From NCBI GenBank assembly GCA_963746185.1, contig CAVVAE010000002.1, positions 849,249 through 913,248 on the forward strand: a stretch of DNA of 64,000 bases, written 5' to 3'. Positions 43,531-52,118 of the stretch are shown here, piece after piece. Both the position numbers and the translations under genes were made by a program. This DNA is from CAVVAE01 sp963746185. GTDB lineage: Bacteria > Actinomycetota > Actinomycetes > Propionibacteriales > Nocardioidaceae. Numbering within the stretch: position 1 is the first letter of the stretch; every line of letters starts with the position of its first letter. The notes under the pieces are model-generated. The model was not told the origin of the DNA, did not search any database, and saw nothing but the letters and a program-made list of their open reading frames with translations.

Positions 43531-44808
43531 GTGAGTGTGGCCCCGACCCGAGTCTTCATCGCCCGACTCGCCGGCCTGCTCGTCTACGACCCCAACGGGG
43601 ACCAGGTGGGCAAGGTCCGCGACGTCGTGGCCGCGGTGCGCACCGACAACCGCCCTCCGCGCGTGCTGGGCCTCGTCGTCGAGGTGCTGGGACGACGCCG
43701 GATCTTCGTGCCGATGACCCGCGTCACGAGCGTCGACTCAGGCCAGGTGATCACGACCGGGCTGGTCAACATGCGGCGGTTCGAGCAGCGCAGCACCGAG
43801 ACGCTGGTGCTCGGCGAGCTGCTCGACCGCACCGTCACGCATCGTCGAGAGCGGACACTCCAGCGAGTCGTCTTCGACATCGCGATGGAGGAGTCCCGCA
43901 CCCGCGACTGGTTGCTGACCCGGGTCGCGGTCCAGCACGGCGCCAAGCGGTTCGGCCGCAAGGGCCAGACCCAGGTCGTCGAGTGGTACGAGGTCAACGG
44001 GCTCGCCGACGCCCGAGGTCGGACAGGGCGCGACCCACCTGCTCGCCGCACTCGACACGATGCGCGCCGGCCGACCTCGCCAGCGTCATCCACGACCTGT
44101 CGCCCAAGCGTCGCGGTGAGATCGCGGCGGCTCTCGACGACGAGCGGCTGGCTGACGTGCTCGAGGAGCTGCCCGAGGACGACCAGGTCGAGATCCTCGG
44201 CGCAGCTCGAGTCGGAGCGCGCCGCCGACATCCTCGAGGAGATGTCGCCCGACGACGCCGCCGACCTGATCGCCGAGCTGCCGCCCGAGACGGCCGAGAC
44301 GCTGCTGGCGCTAATGGAGCCCGACGAGGCCGAGGACGTACGCCGCCTGCTCACCTACGAGGAGCACACGGCCGGCGGCCTGATGACGACCGACCCGGTC
44401 ATCCTGCCTCCCGATGCGACTGTCGCGGAGGCGCTGGCCCGGATCCGCGACGCCGAGCTCAGCCCGTCGCTGGCGGCGATGGTCTACGTCTGCCGGCCGC
44501 CGCTGGAGACGCCCACGGGACGCTTCCTCGGCGTCGGCGCACTTCCAGCGGCTGCTGCGCGAGCCGCCGTCGAGCCTGGTGTCCGGGGTCATCGACAAGC
44601 GACATCGAGCCGCTGCGCGCCGACGCGCCGCTCGAGGAGGTCACCCGGCTGCTCGCCCACTACAACCTGGTCGCGAGCCCGGTCATCGACGACGCACGGT
44701 CATCTGCTGGGCGTCGTCACGGTCGACGACGTGATCGACCACCTGCTGCCCGACGACTGGCGCGAACGCCGGGACGAGACAACCGTGGCGGTGACCGATG
44801 GCCCGTGA
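43531..44808 (+). pseudogene. MgtE N-terminal/CBS-domain protein (Rv1232c-like), frameshifted
   Basis: It starts with a PRC-barrel-like part (VFIARLAGLLVYDPNGDQVGKVRDVVA). The MgtE N-terminal superhelical repeat follows (SPKRRGEIAAALDDERLADVLEELPEDDQVEIL and RAADILEEMSPDDAADLIAELP), then two CBS motifs (TYEEHTAGGLMTTDPVILPPDATV and GVVTVDDVIDHLLPDDW). There is no transmembrane channel domain. Frame changes occur near 44015, 44080, 44205, 44535, 44610 and 44695, mostly one extra base each. It is the first gene of the mrp cluster; its stop overlaps the DUF1003 start. Probable magnesium- or nucleotide-sensing soluble protein. Confidence 0.8.
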
Positions 44809-45389
44809 GGAGGGCCGCGAGGAGGACCGCCGGGAGCTCCGAGCGTCGTACGAGGCGTCGCACGTCCCCGCCTCGACGTCCCCCGCGACACCCGCCGCTC
44901 GCTCGTCCGGCGACCCAACTACGACCCGGAGACGTTCGGCCGGTTCGCTGAGCGCTTCGCCCGGTTCATGGGGACGGCGACGTTCCTCTTCTACATGACG
45001 GTATTCGTCATCGTCTGGATCACGATCAACGTCGTCGGCGTCTGGGGGCTCGAGTGGGACGCCGTACCCGTTCATCCTGCTCAACCTGATCTTCTCGACC
45101 CAGGCGTCGTACGCTGCGCCGCTGATCCTGCTCGCGCAGAACCGCCAGGAGGCTCGCGACCGGGTCGATCGCGGAGCAGGACCGCGATGCCAACGCGCGA
45201 GCCCACGCCGACATGGAGTACCTGGCTCGCGAGGTCGCGTCCCTGCGGATGGCGGTCGGCGAGGTGGCCACCCGCGACTTCGTCCGGTCTGAGCTGCGCG
45301 CGCTGCTGGCCGAGCTCGACGAGCGCGCGCAGTCGGCGTCAGACCAGGATGTGGACGAAACCGGGTCTCCACGTAGCCTGGAGGCATGA
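44798..45389 (+). pseudogene. DUF1003 membrane protein, frameshifted
   Basis: The ATG at 44798 lies inside the end of the previous gene. After a frame change the DUF1003 core reads TATFLFYMTVFVIVWITINVVG and, after another, QASYAAPLILLAQNRQEARDR, ending SASDQDVDETGS and TGA at 45387-45389. Two transmembrane segments and a C-terminal coiled region are typical. Rv1231c equivalent. It overlaps mrp by ATGA. About three to four single-base errors break the frame. Function unknown. Confidence 0.78.
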
Positions 45390-46539
45390 CCTCGCCGCTG
45401 CTGGAGCCGATCAACGCCGCGCTGGCGACCGTCAACGACCCCGAGATCCACCGCCCCATCACCGAGCTCGGCATGGTCGAGCGACGTCGAGATCGGCGCT
45501 GACGGCGCCGTCGACGTGACCGTGCTGCTGACGGTCTCGGGGTGCCCGATGAAGGAGACCCTCACACGCGACGTCACGGCCGCCGTGTCGAAGGTCGCAG
45601 GCGTGAGCTCGGTCCACGTCACCCTCGACGTGATGAGCGAGGAGCAGCGGCAGCGATCTGCAGACCACGCTTCGCGGTGGACAAGCCGCCAAGGAGATCC
45701 CGTTCGCGCAGCCCCGACTCGCTCACCAAGGTGATCGCGGTGGCGTCGGGCAAGGGCGGCGTCGGCAAGTCGTCCGTCACGGTCAACCTGGCGGTGGCGA
45801 TGGCGCAAGTCCGGACGCAAGGTCGGGATCTTGGACGCCGACATCTACGGCCACTCGGTCCCCGCCATGCTCGGTGTCGCCGACGAGCGCCCCACTCAGG
45901 TCGAAGAGATGATCATGCCGGTCCCGGTGCTCGACATGAGCGTGATCAGCATCGGCATGCTCAAGCCCCGTCGCGACCAGGTCGTGGCCTGGCGCGGCCC
46001 GATGCTCGACCGCGCGCTCGTGCAGATGCTCACCGACGTCTACTGGGGCGATCTCGACGTACTGCTCCTCGACCTGCCGCCCGGCACCGGTGACATGGCG
46101 ATCTCCGTCGGCCAGCACCTGCCGAACTCCGAAGTCATCGTGGTGACGACGCCGCAGGCTGCCGCCTCCGAGGTCGCCGAGCGGGCCGGGACGATGGCCT
46201 CGATGATGAACCAGCGGGTGTCCGGCGTCATCGAGAACATGAGCTACCTGGTCTGCCCGCACTGCGGACCCGAGCACCGCATCGAGGTCTTCGGCACGCG
46301 GCGGCGGCGAGACCGTCGCGGCGACGCTGACGGAACGGTTCGGGTACGACGTACCGGTGCTCGGCCAGATCCCGCTCGACATTCCGATGCGCGAAGGTGG
46401 CGACGTCGGCCGGCCGATCGTCCTCGACGCGCCAGAGACTCCCGCGGCACTCGCCCTGACGGCCGTCGCCGACGTACTGACAGCCAAGGGGCGCGGGCTG
46501 GCCGGAATGCAACTCGGCCTCACTCCCGCAGGCCGCTGA
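45386..46539 (+). pseudogene. mrp: Mrp/NBP35-type Fe-S carrier ATPase, frameshifted
   Basis: The order is complete once shifts are ignored. An N-terminal MIP18 domain (LLEPINAALATVNDPEIHRPITELGMV and VSGCPMKETLTRDVTAAV) precedes the ATPase: VIAVASGKGGVGKSSVTVNLAVAMA (deviant Walker A), GILDADIYGHSVPAMLG, LLLDLPPGTGDMAIS, and the CxxC CPHC in NMSYLVCPHCG. Frame changes lie near 45482, 45655, 45715, 45808 and 46300. The one at 45482 is cured by deleting a G, giving VDDVEIG. Mrp loads iron-sulfur clusters onto apoproteins. Since it is near-universal, the breaks are probably errors. Confidence 0.85.
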
Positions 46540-46569
46540 GCGACGACCATCATGTGTCAGGCTTGAGTC

Positions 46570-46890
46570 ATGTTCGACGTCGGTCTCCCGGAGTTCCTGG
46601 TGCTGGCGCTCGTGGCCATCTTCGTCTTCGGCCCCGACAAGCTGCCCGACGTCGCACGGCAGGCCGCCAAGATGCTGAAGTCGGCTCGCGGCATGTTGAC
46701 GAACGCCAAGACCCAGCTGTCCGACGAGCTGGGACCGGAGTTCGCCAACCTCGATCTGGCTGACCTCAACCCGCGCTCGCTCGTACAGAAGCACCTGCTC
46801 GACGACCTCGACGACGAGACACCGCAGCGACCCGGACATCGGCCCCTGGAGAAGGGCGAAGTCGCTCCCTACGACACCGACGCGACCTGA
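46570..46890 (+). CDS. tatB: Sec-independent protein translocase subunit TatB
   Basis: 106 residues. A single N-terminal helix (MFDVGLPEFLVLALVAIFVFGPDKLPD, with the FGP hinge) is followed by an amphipathic helix (VARQAAKMLKSARGML) and an acidic tail, typical of TatB. It acts with TatA and TatC in exporting folded proteins across the membrane. It follows mrp by 30 bases on the same strand. In M. tuberculosis tatB is instead co-directional with htrA; here it points toward htrA, so the gene or its block is inverted relative to that order. Confidence 0.9.
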   Translation: MFDVGLPEFLVLALVAIFVFGPDKLPDVARQAAKMLKSARGMLTNAKTQLSDELGPEFANLDLADLNPRSLVQKHLLDDLDDETPQRPGHRPLEKGEVAPYDTDAT

Positions 46891-46928
46891 TCCGGGCCCT
46901 CCTCAGAAGATCCGGGCCCTCCTCAGAA
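46889..46928. repeat. Exact 20-bp tandem duplication after tatB
   Basis: The 20-mer at 46889-46908 (GATCCGGGCC then CTCCTCAGAA) is repeated without change at 46909-46928. The first copy overlaps the last bases of the tatB stop codon. It marks where the frameshift-rich stretch gives way to clean sequence, so it may be an assembly join as well as a natural repeat. Confidence 0.8.
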
Positions 46929-47048
46929 TGGGTGGGCAACTTCTCCGCGATGGGTCGACACCAGTGACGACGCTTTAGGCACTTGACGATTGATCAGCCT
47001 GGACGGGCAGCGGTAGCCTCGGTGTGCGTGCGATCGAGGGAGATGGCG

Positions 47049-47555
47049 ATGGGCGACAACGCCGAGACTGCGGTTCTTGCTGGAGGCTGCGCCTGGATCA
47101 TGCAGCAACTGCTGCGCCACCCCGATGGAGTCATCTCCACGCGTACGGGATTCATGGGTGGCAAGAACGACAACCCGACCGAGGAAGACGACGGCGGTCA
47201 TGCCGAAGTCGTTGAAGTCATCTTCGATCCCGAGCGGCTCTCGTACCGAGGACTACTGGAGGTGTTCTTCCAGGTGCACCGAGCGGACCTTGATGAAAGC
47301 GTCGTTGGGTCTCTCTATCGCTCTGAAATCTTCTGCACCAGCCCGGAACAGCGGACAGTGGCCGAGGAGATGATCCGCGACGTTGACGCGTCAGGCCACT
47401 GGCCCGGTAAGACGGTGACCACCATCAGCAAGGCCGCGGTGTTTTGGGAGATGGAACCAGAGGATCAGGACTACTTGATGCGGTTCCCGCACGACTGCAA
47501 ACCCCCATTCCCTCAGCAGAATGAAAAGCCCGAGAACGTCACGGCGTCTGCGTAG
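47049..47555 (+). CDS. msrA: Peptide methionine sulfoxide reductase MsrA
   Basis: 168 residues. The active-site region is AVLAGGCAWIMQQLLRHPDGVISTRTGFMGG, then GGHAEVVEVIFDPERLSYRGLLEVFFQVH. The usual catalytic motif GCFWG reads GCAWI, with the cysteine nucleophile kept. TGYxGG is TGFMGG, as in the methionine-S-sulfoxide binding site. It repairs oxidised methionine. ATG 47049 has GAGGGAG in front; ATG 47043 is in frame too and overlaps it. Confidence 0.88.
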   Translation: MGDNAETAVLAGGCAWIMQQLLRHPDGVISTRTGFMGGKNDNPTEEDDGGHAEVVEVIFDPERLSYRGLLEVFFQVHRADLDESVVGSLYRSEIFCTSPEQRTVAEEMIRDVDASGHWPGKTVTTISKAAVFWEMEPEDQDYLMRFPHDCKPPFPQQNEKPENVTASA

Positions 47556-47569
47556 TCACTGAAGGGCGG

Positions 47570-47923
47570 TCAGCTGGCCTCCCACAGCTCGACCCGGTTG
47601 CCCTCAGGATCGGTGACCCAGCCGAATCGACCGATACCTTCCATGTCCTGCGTCTCTTCAGCCACGTCCGCCCCCTTGGAGCGCAACTGGGCGAGCATCC
47701 CGTCCAGGTTGCCAACCCGGAAGTTGAGCATGCTCTGCTGGGCGTGGTCCCCGAAGTAGTCGGTCTCGGACTCGAACGTCGCGAACACGGTCGGCCCGGC
47801 TCCTTGTTGCCACAGGCCGTTCTCGTCGATGTCCATGCCCAGGCAATCGCGATACCACGCACTCAGGGCTGCCGGGTCCGCAGCCCGCATGAAGTATCCA
47901 CCGATTCCCAGCACGCGTTCCAT
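47570..47923 (-). CDS. Glyoxalase/VOC-family protein
   Basis: 117 residues of VOC fold: GIGGYFMRAADPAALSAWYRDCLGM at the start, and the C-terminal RFGWVTDPEGNRVELWE with the metal-binding glutamate. It resembles small bleomycin-resistance/dioxygenase-like proteins. Substrate unknown. The ATG at 47923 is chosen because the fold starts there. It is convergent with msrA, 14 bases between stops. Confidence 0.85.
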   Translation of the reverse strand: MERVLGIGGYFMRAADPAALSAWYRDCLGMDIDENGLWQQGAGPTVFATFESETDYFGDHAQQSMLNFRVGNLDGMLAQLRSKGADVAEETQDMEGIGRFGWVTDPEGNRVELWEAS

Positions 47924-48024
47924 GCCGGTTAGCGTGCCACGTTTGGCCGCCGGTGGTGCTGGTGACGATGCAACGTCGCGTGAAGCCGTAGTGCCCGGGG
48001 GGGTGGCTCGGCCCGAGTACGGCG

Positions 48025-48510
48025 TCAGGTGATCGGCATCTTCTCGTAGACGGGAGTGAGCTCGGTCCAGCGCGCCTTCCACACGGACGGCTCCCCCACC
48101 AGAGAGCGGCTGAGGTCTTCGAGGTGCGCCTGCCAGCCGGAGCCGTGGAAGTGAATGCTGTCGAGCGGCAGCCCGCGCTCCTCGACGGTCAGCCGCGTTC
48201 GGTCGCCCTCCGCAGTCAGCCAGGCCTCGATCTCGGCCTCGTCGTCGGTGTCGGGGTCCATGGTCAGCAGCAGGTGGTGCGGCTGGTCACAGATCTCGAT
48301 GCGTCCGGACCCGGTCCAGCTGCTGGTGAACGTGGTGTGGATCGTGCCACCGACGCGCAGGTCGCCAGAGAGCTCCGCGATCCAGCGAGCGAGCCGCTCG
48401 GGCGTCGTACACGCCCCCCAGAGGTCGTCGATGTTGGTGTCGTAGACGTCCTCCACGCGGACCGCGCCGCGCTTCTCGTCGATGGCTCGCATGCTGCCGA
48501 TGGTCTTCAT
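48025..48510 (-). CDS. SRPBCC (AHSA1-type) protein
   Basis: 161 residues. It has the fold AVRVEDVYDTNIDDLWGACTTPERLARWIAE, central LRVGGTIHTTFTSSWTGSGRIEI, and C-terminal GSGWQAHLEDLSRSL. These AHSA1/START-like proteins are typically encoded directly after an ArsR regulator. It binds an unknown hydrophobic ligand or acts as a co-chaperone-like factor. The ATG at 48510 overlaps the ArsR stop (ATGA). Confidence 0.87.
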   Translation of the reverse strand: MKTIGSMRAIDEKRGAVRVEDVYDTNIDDLWGACTTPERLARWIAELSGDLRVGGTIHTTFTSSWTGSGRIEICDQPHHLLLTMDPDTDDEAEIEAWLTAEGDRTRLTVEERGLPLDSIHFHGSGWQAHLEDLSRSLVGEPSVWKARWTELTPVYEKMPIT

Positions 48511-48824
48511 GTGCGGGTCCTCTTTCCTCGGGCGATTTCGGTGTGCAGGGCGTCGAGCCGGCTCTGCCACAGGGCGCGGTAGTCGCCCAACCAGGCGTCC
48601 ACCTCGGCCAGCGGCTCCGGGCGCAGGCTATAGATCCGGCGCTGCGCTTCTCGGCGTACGTCGACCAGTCCGGCCTCGCGGAGCACCCGCAGATGGCGCG
48701 AGACGCCCGGCCGGGCTATCGGAAGCGCATCCGCGAGCTCCCCGGCTGTGGCCGGATGGTCCCGCAGGATCTCGAGCACCGTACGTCGGCTTCCGTCCGC
48801 CAACGCTTGCAACACCGTGTCCAT
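48507..48824 (-). CDS. ArsR-family transcriptional regulator
   Basis: 105 residues with a winged helix: LQALADGSRRTVLEILRDHPATAGELADALPIARPGVSRHLRVLREAGLVDVRREAQRRIY. No metal-binding cysteine motif (CVC) is present, so it belongs to the non-metal ArsR group paired with SRPBCC proteins. It is first in the two-gene operon with the SRPBCC gene and probably controls it. The ATG at 48824 leads a 94-base divergent space to the MmcQ gene. Confidence 0.9.
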   Translation of the reverse strand: MDTVLQALADGSRRTVLEILRDHPATAGELADALPIARPGVSRHLRVLREAGLVDVRREAQRRIYSLRPEPLAEVDAWLGDYRALWQSRLDALHTEIARGKRTRT

Positions 48825-48918
48825 GAAATTTGAATGTACCCGAGTCGTTACGTATCAGCAAGGGTACAGACGAAAATTCTGTCACGTGTCCAGGCGGTCT
48901 TTGGCAGACTCTTCCGTC

Positions 48919-49269
48919 ATGGTGACTGTCGACGAGGTACGACGAGTGGCCCTCGCATTGCCGAGGACCACGGAGCACCTCATCCGCGATCGCGTGAAGT
49001 TCCGGGTCAAACAGATTGTCTACGTTGCGTTCTCCCGCGACGAGACGGTGATGGGCTTCGCTTATCCCAAGGAGCAACGTCCAGCCTTGGTCGAGAGCCA
49101 ACCGGAAAAATTCATGCTCCCGTCTACCGCGGACATGCGATACCACTGGGTCGACGTGAGAGTGGCGATGCTCGCAATCGACGAAATGACCGAGCTGGTG
49201 ACGGACGCCTGGACGATGGTCGTCCCGAAATATGTCGTCCAGGAGTACTTCGACACTCTCGGCTCCTGA
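48919..49269 (+). CDS. MmcQ/YjbR-family protein
   Basis: 116 residues. It begins VTVDEVRRVALALPRTTEHLIRDRVKFRVKQIVYVAFSRDE and ends with a helical EMTELVTDAWTMVVPKYVVQEYFDTL, the YjbR double-wing DNA-binding fold. It may bind DNA but has no known role. Start ATG 48919 or GTG 48922. Confidence 0.83.
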   Translation: MVTVDEVRRVALALPRTTEHLIRDRVKFRVKQIVYVAFSRDETVMGFAYPKEQRPALVESQPEKFMLPSTADMRYHWVDVRVAMLAIDEMTELVTDAWTMVVPKYVVQEYFDTLGS

Positions 49270-49323
49270 CGCTGTTCGTCAACGACCGTCCCCTCATCTA
49301 CCCCGGCCAGGACCGTCGGGGCA

Positions 49324-50550
49324 CTAGCCCAGCTGGTCGCGGCGGCGTGTCAGGTAGGCCGTCTCAGCAGTGTTGCCCGCCAGCGCGATGGCTCGGTCGT
49401 ACGCCGCCCGCGACTCCTCGCTGCGGCCTAGCCGGCGCAGGAAGTCGGCGCGGGTCACGTGGTAGGCGTGATAGTCGACCAACTCCTGCTGGAGACCGTC
49501 GACGATCGCCAGCGCGACGTCCGGGCCATCGAGCTCCGCGATCGCAACAGCTCGATTGAGGGCGACGATCGGCGACGGGTCGAGACGAACAAGCTGGTCG
49601 TAGAGGGCCACGACCTGCGACCAGTCGGTGTCGCGCGCATCGGGGGCCGCGGTGTGCACCGCGTTGATGGCGGCCAGGATCTGGTAGCGGCCCGGGGCTT
49701 GGCCCATGGCCAGTCGCTCGCGCACCAACTGATGACCCTCGGCGACCAGCGCGGCGTCCCAGGCCCCACGGTCCTGCTCATCAAGAGTGACCAGTTCGCC
49801 GCTCGCCGAGACCCGGGCGGTGCGGCGGGCCTCGGTGAGAAGCATCAGCGCCAACAACCCCGCCACCTCACCGTCCTCAGGCATGAGGTCACGTACCAGT
49901 CGCGCGAGACGGATGGCCTCGGCGGTCAGTTCGTGTCGCACAGGGTCAGTGTCGGGGCCAGTCGCGAGGTAGCCCTCGTTGAAGACGAGGAAGAGGACGG
50001 CGAGCACGCCGGAGACTCGTCGCGGCAGGTCAGCCGCGGACGGCACCTGGTAGGGGATGTGGGCCGCCTTGATCTTCGCCTTCGCACGGGTGATCCGTTG
50101 TCCCATGGTGCTTTCCTGCACCAGGAAGGCACGGGCGATTTCCGGCACGGTCAGACCGCCGACCATGCGGAGCGTCAGCGCGACGCGGGCCTCCGGGGCG
50201 AGCGCCGGGTGACAGCAGGTGAAGATCAGCCGAAGCCGCTCGTCATGGACGGCGCCCAAGGGGGCGCGGGGGACGTCGTCGTACAACATCTGAGCCTCCT
50301 TGTGCTTGTCGTCGCGTTTGTTCTCGCGCCGGATGCGGTCGATGGCCTTGCGGTTGGCGGTGGTGGTCAGCCAGCCGCCCGGATTGGGGGGTACGCCGTC
50401 AGTCGGCCACCGCTCGACGGCGGTCGCGAACGCCTCGGCTGCCGCCTCCTCGGCGATGTCGAGGTCACCGAAACGCCTGGTCAACGCGGCAACCACCTGG
50501 GCCCACTCCTCGCGGTGGACCCGGGTGATCGCCTCGGCGACGACCGTCAC
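49324..50550 (-). CDS. ECF42-type RNA polymerase sigma factor
   Basis: 408 residues, twice the length of a usual ECF factor. Region 2 starts EEWAQVVAALTRRFGDLDIAEEAAAEAFATAVERWP. Region 4 includes TVPEIARAFLVQESTMGQRITRAKAKIK. A long C-terminal helical extension with a tetratricopeptide-like part (LGRSEESRAAYDRAIALAGNTAE) replaces an anti-sigma partner, as in ECF42. The gene starts with a GTG overlapping the stop of the YCII gene by one base, and ECF42 genes are normally beside such DGPF/YCII genes. Confidence 0.92.
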   Translation of the reverse strand: MTVVAEAITRVHREEWAQVVAALTRRFGDLDIAEEAAAEAFATAVERWPTDGVPPNPGGWLTTTANRKAIDRIRRENKRDDKHKEAQMLYDDVPRAPLGAVHDERLRLIFTCCHPALAPEARVALTLRMVGGLTVPEIARAFLVQESTMGQRITRAKAKIKAAHIPYQVPSAADLPRRVSGVLAVLFLVFNEGYLATGPDTDPVRHELTAEAIRLARLVRDLMPEDGEVAGLLALMLLTEARRTARVSASGELVTLDEQDRGAWDAALVAEGHQLVRERLAMGQAPGRYQILAAINAVHTAAPDARDTDWSQVVALYDQLVRLDPSPIVALNRAVAIAELDGPDVALAIVDGLQQELVDYHAYHVTRADFLRRLGRSEESRAAYDRAIALAGNTAETAYLTRRRDQLG

Positions 50551-50906
50551 TAGCCGGCCAAGGGGCGCACTTCGACTTTGCCCTGGCAGGCCTTCGAGCC
50601 CTCGGCTGCCAGCTTCAGGGCCACGTCGAGGTCGGGAGCCTCGATGATCCAGAAACCGCCGATGTACTCCTTCGACTCCAAGTAGGGCCCGTCGGTGAAT
50701 ACCGGCTCGGCACCCTGCCCGTCGACGACGGTCGCGGTCGTGGCCGGCTCCAGACCGTTGGCGTAGACCCAGTAGCCCTCCTCCTGCAGGCGCTCGTTGA
50801 AGACCCCCGTCTCCTTCATCGCCTCGTTCATCGCCTCCTCGGAGGGGTAGCCTCCGTACTCGTTCGTCTCGGCCGGCCCGTGGACCGACAGCAGGTACTG
50901 CGTCAT
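50550..50906 (-). CDS. YCII/DGPF-domain protein
   Basis: 118 residues. It begins MTQYLLSVHGPAETNEYG and has the DGPF-type motif TDGPYLESKEYIGGFWIIEAPD. The family is the standard target and neighbour of ECF42 sigma factors and may act on small molecules. The ATG at 50906 follows a GGAGAC. It forms an operon with the downstream sigma gene. Confidence 0.9.
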   Translation of the reverse strand: MTQYLLSVHGPAETNEYGGYPSEEAMNEAMKETGVFNERLQEEGYWVYANGLEPATTATVVDGQGAEPVFTDGPYLESKEYIGGFWIIEAPDLDVALKLAAEGSKACQGKVEVRPLAG

Positions 50907-51030
50907 CTCTGTCTCCTTAGGTTTCGTGGAGCCTGTCTGGCCCACCTCTCACCCCTACTACGAACACCCCTGCCCGATTCGACAGCGCCTCGCGATTTCC
51001 CAACGCACTTCTGGCACACAGATCTCCCCG

Positions 51031-51327
51031 CTACTGGCGGCCGACGCGCAAGCCCACCTCCAACACCTGGTCAAGCTCGACCCCCGTGCGCTTGCGCACC
51101 GCGTCCTTCACGGGGATGAGGTAGCGGCCGTCCTTGGGAAACAGCGCGGTCGTGAACTCGACCTCGCCGATCCGCACCACCACCGGCACCTGGCCCCAGT
51201 ACTCCAACCCTTTGGCGGCGAACTTGATGTCCTCGCTTTCGTCCTCCGGGATCGCCACGAAGTAGAACGGCGCAGGGCCTCGCCACTCGATCACCGGACC
51301 TTGGAACTCGAAGTCCATGAAGCTCAT
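51031..51327 (-). CDS. DUF1905 protein
   Basis: 98 residues. MDFEFQGPVIEWRGPAPFYFVAIPEDESEDI, then VEFTTALFPKDGRYLIPVKDAVRKRTGVELDQVL, is the DUF1905 beta-barrel domain, usually found with a YdeI/OmpD-associated partner that is missing here. Function unknown. ATG 51327 is used, with ATG 51318 as an alternative. Confidence 0.85.
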   Translation of the reverse strand: MSFMDFEFQGPVIEWRGPAPFYFVAIPEDESEDIKFAAKGLEYWGQVPVVVRIGEVEFTTALFPKDGRYLIPVKDAVRKRTGVELDQVLEVGLRVGRQ

Positions 51328-51376
51328 GCGCCGAGTATCGCCCAACAAGGATGCCCTTGGCCGTTGCGGGGGCGGC

Positions 51377-52033
51377 TCACTCCGGGCTGCGTCCGAGCAA
51401 CTGCTCACATGCCGCCGAAGCGAGCCACTTCTCATATCGCTCGGCGGTCCAGTCTCGCTCCACCACGAGCAGTTGCCAGGTGTTCGGGTGGTTGAGGGTC
51501 CAGAGAATGTCGGTCGCAGCGGCAATCGAGAGACCGTCCTTGAGAGCGTTCTTCTGCTCCAACGTCTCGACGATCACCCGCTGGTTGTCGTGAAACTCCT
51601 TCTGGATGGTCTGCCACAGGGCACCCACAGCGGGGTCCAACTGAGCGGCATTGCGGATCACGTCCAGGATCGACGCGATCCGCTCCTTGACGACTCTGGA
51701 GTTGTGCGCGTTCCGCTGCAACTGCCGCACCGGGTCCGGCTCATCGAGTACCTCTCGATACCACTCCCTGGCGGCCACCGGCGTCTGGCTGTCGTCCCCA
51801 CCGAGCGCCAGATCCCACACGGCGTGGAGGACACCGCTCTTGGTCCCGAAGCCGGAGTACACGGTCTTGGGTGCGACTCCCGTCTGTGCAGCGATGGCCG
51901 GCATCGTGGTCGCGGCGTAGCCCTGCTCCACGAACAAGGCTCGGGCCGTCTCCAAGACGTCGCGCCTGGTGGCCGCAGCTTGGGCACGTCTGCGGGTCGA
52001 GTCGTATCTGCGGGTCTTGACAGGCTCAGACAT
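51377..52033 (-). CDS. TetR-family transcriptional regulator
   Basis: 218 residues. The DNA-binding part is VLETARALFVEQGYAATTMPAIAAQTGVAPKTVYSGFGTKSGVLHAVW. The rest is a helical ligand-binding domain. It is divergent from the methyltransferase gene, with a partly palindromic site between, so it likely represses that gene and itself. The ligand is unknown. Confidence 0.9.
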   Translation of the reverse strand: MSEPVKTRRYDSTRRRAQAAATRRDVLETARALFVEQGYAATTMPAIAAQTGVAPKTVYSGFGTKSGVLHAVWDLALGGDDSQTPVAAREWYREVLDEPDPVRQLQRNAHNSRVVKERIASILDVIRNAAQLDPAVGALWQTIQKEFHDNQRVIVETLEQKNALKDGLSIAAATDILWTLNHPNTWQLLVVERDWTAERYEKWLASAACEQLLGRSPE

Positions 52034-52058
52034 TTGAGTAGTGTCATCCTCACTTCAA
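52034..52058. promoter_or_regulatory. Candidate TetR operator
   Basis: TTGAGTAGTG-TCATCCT-CACTTCAA is an imperfect palindrome: AGTG/CACT and TTGA/TCAA arms, one side with two extra bases. It lies immediately before the TetR start codon in the 85-base divergent space. Binding is inferred from symmetry and place. Confidence 0.4.
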
Positions 52059-52118
52059 TACTTGCCCTCGGTAACCAATACCGTACCGGACGGCACACCA
52101 GAGTCGGAAGGACACTCG

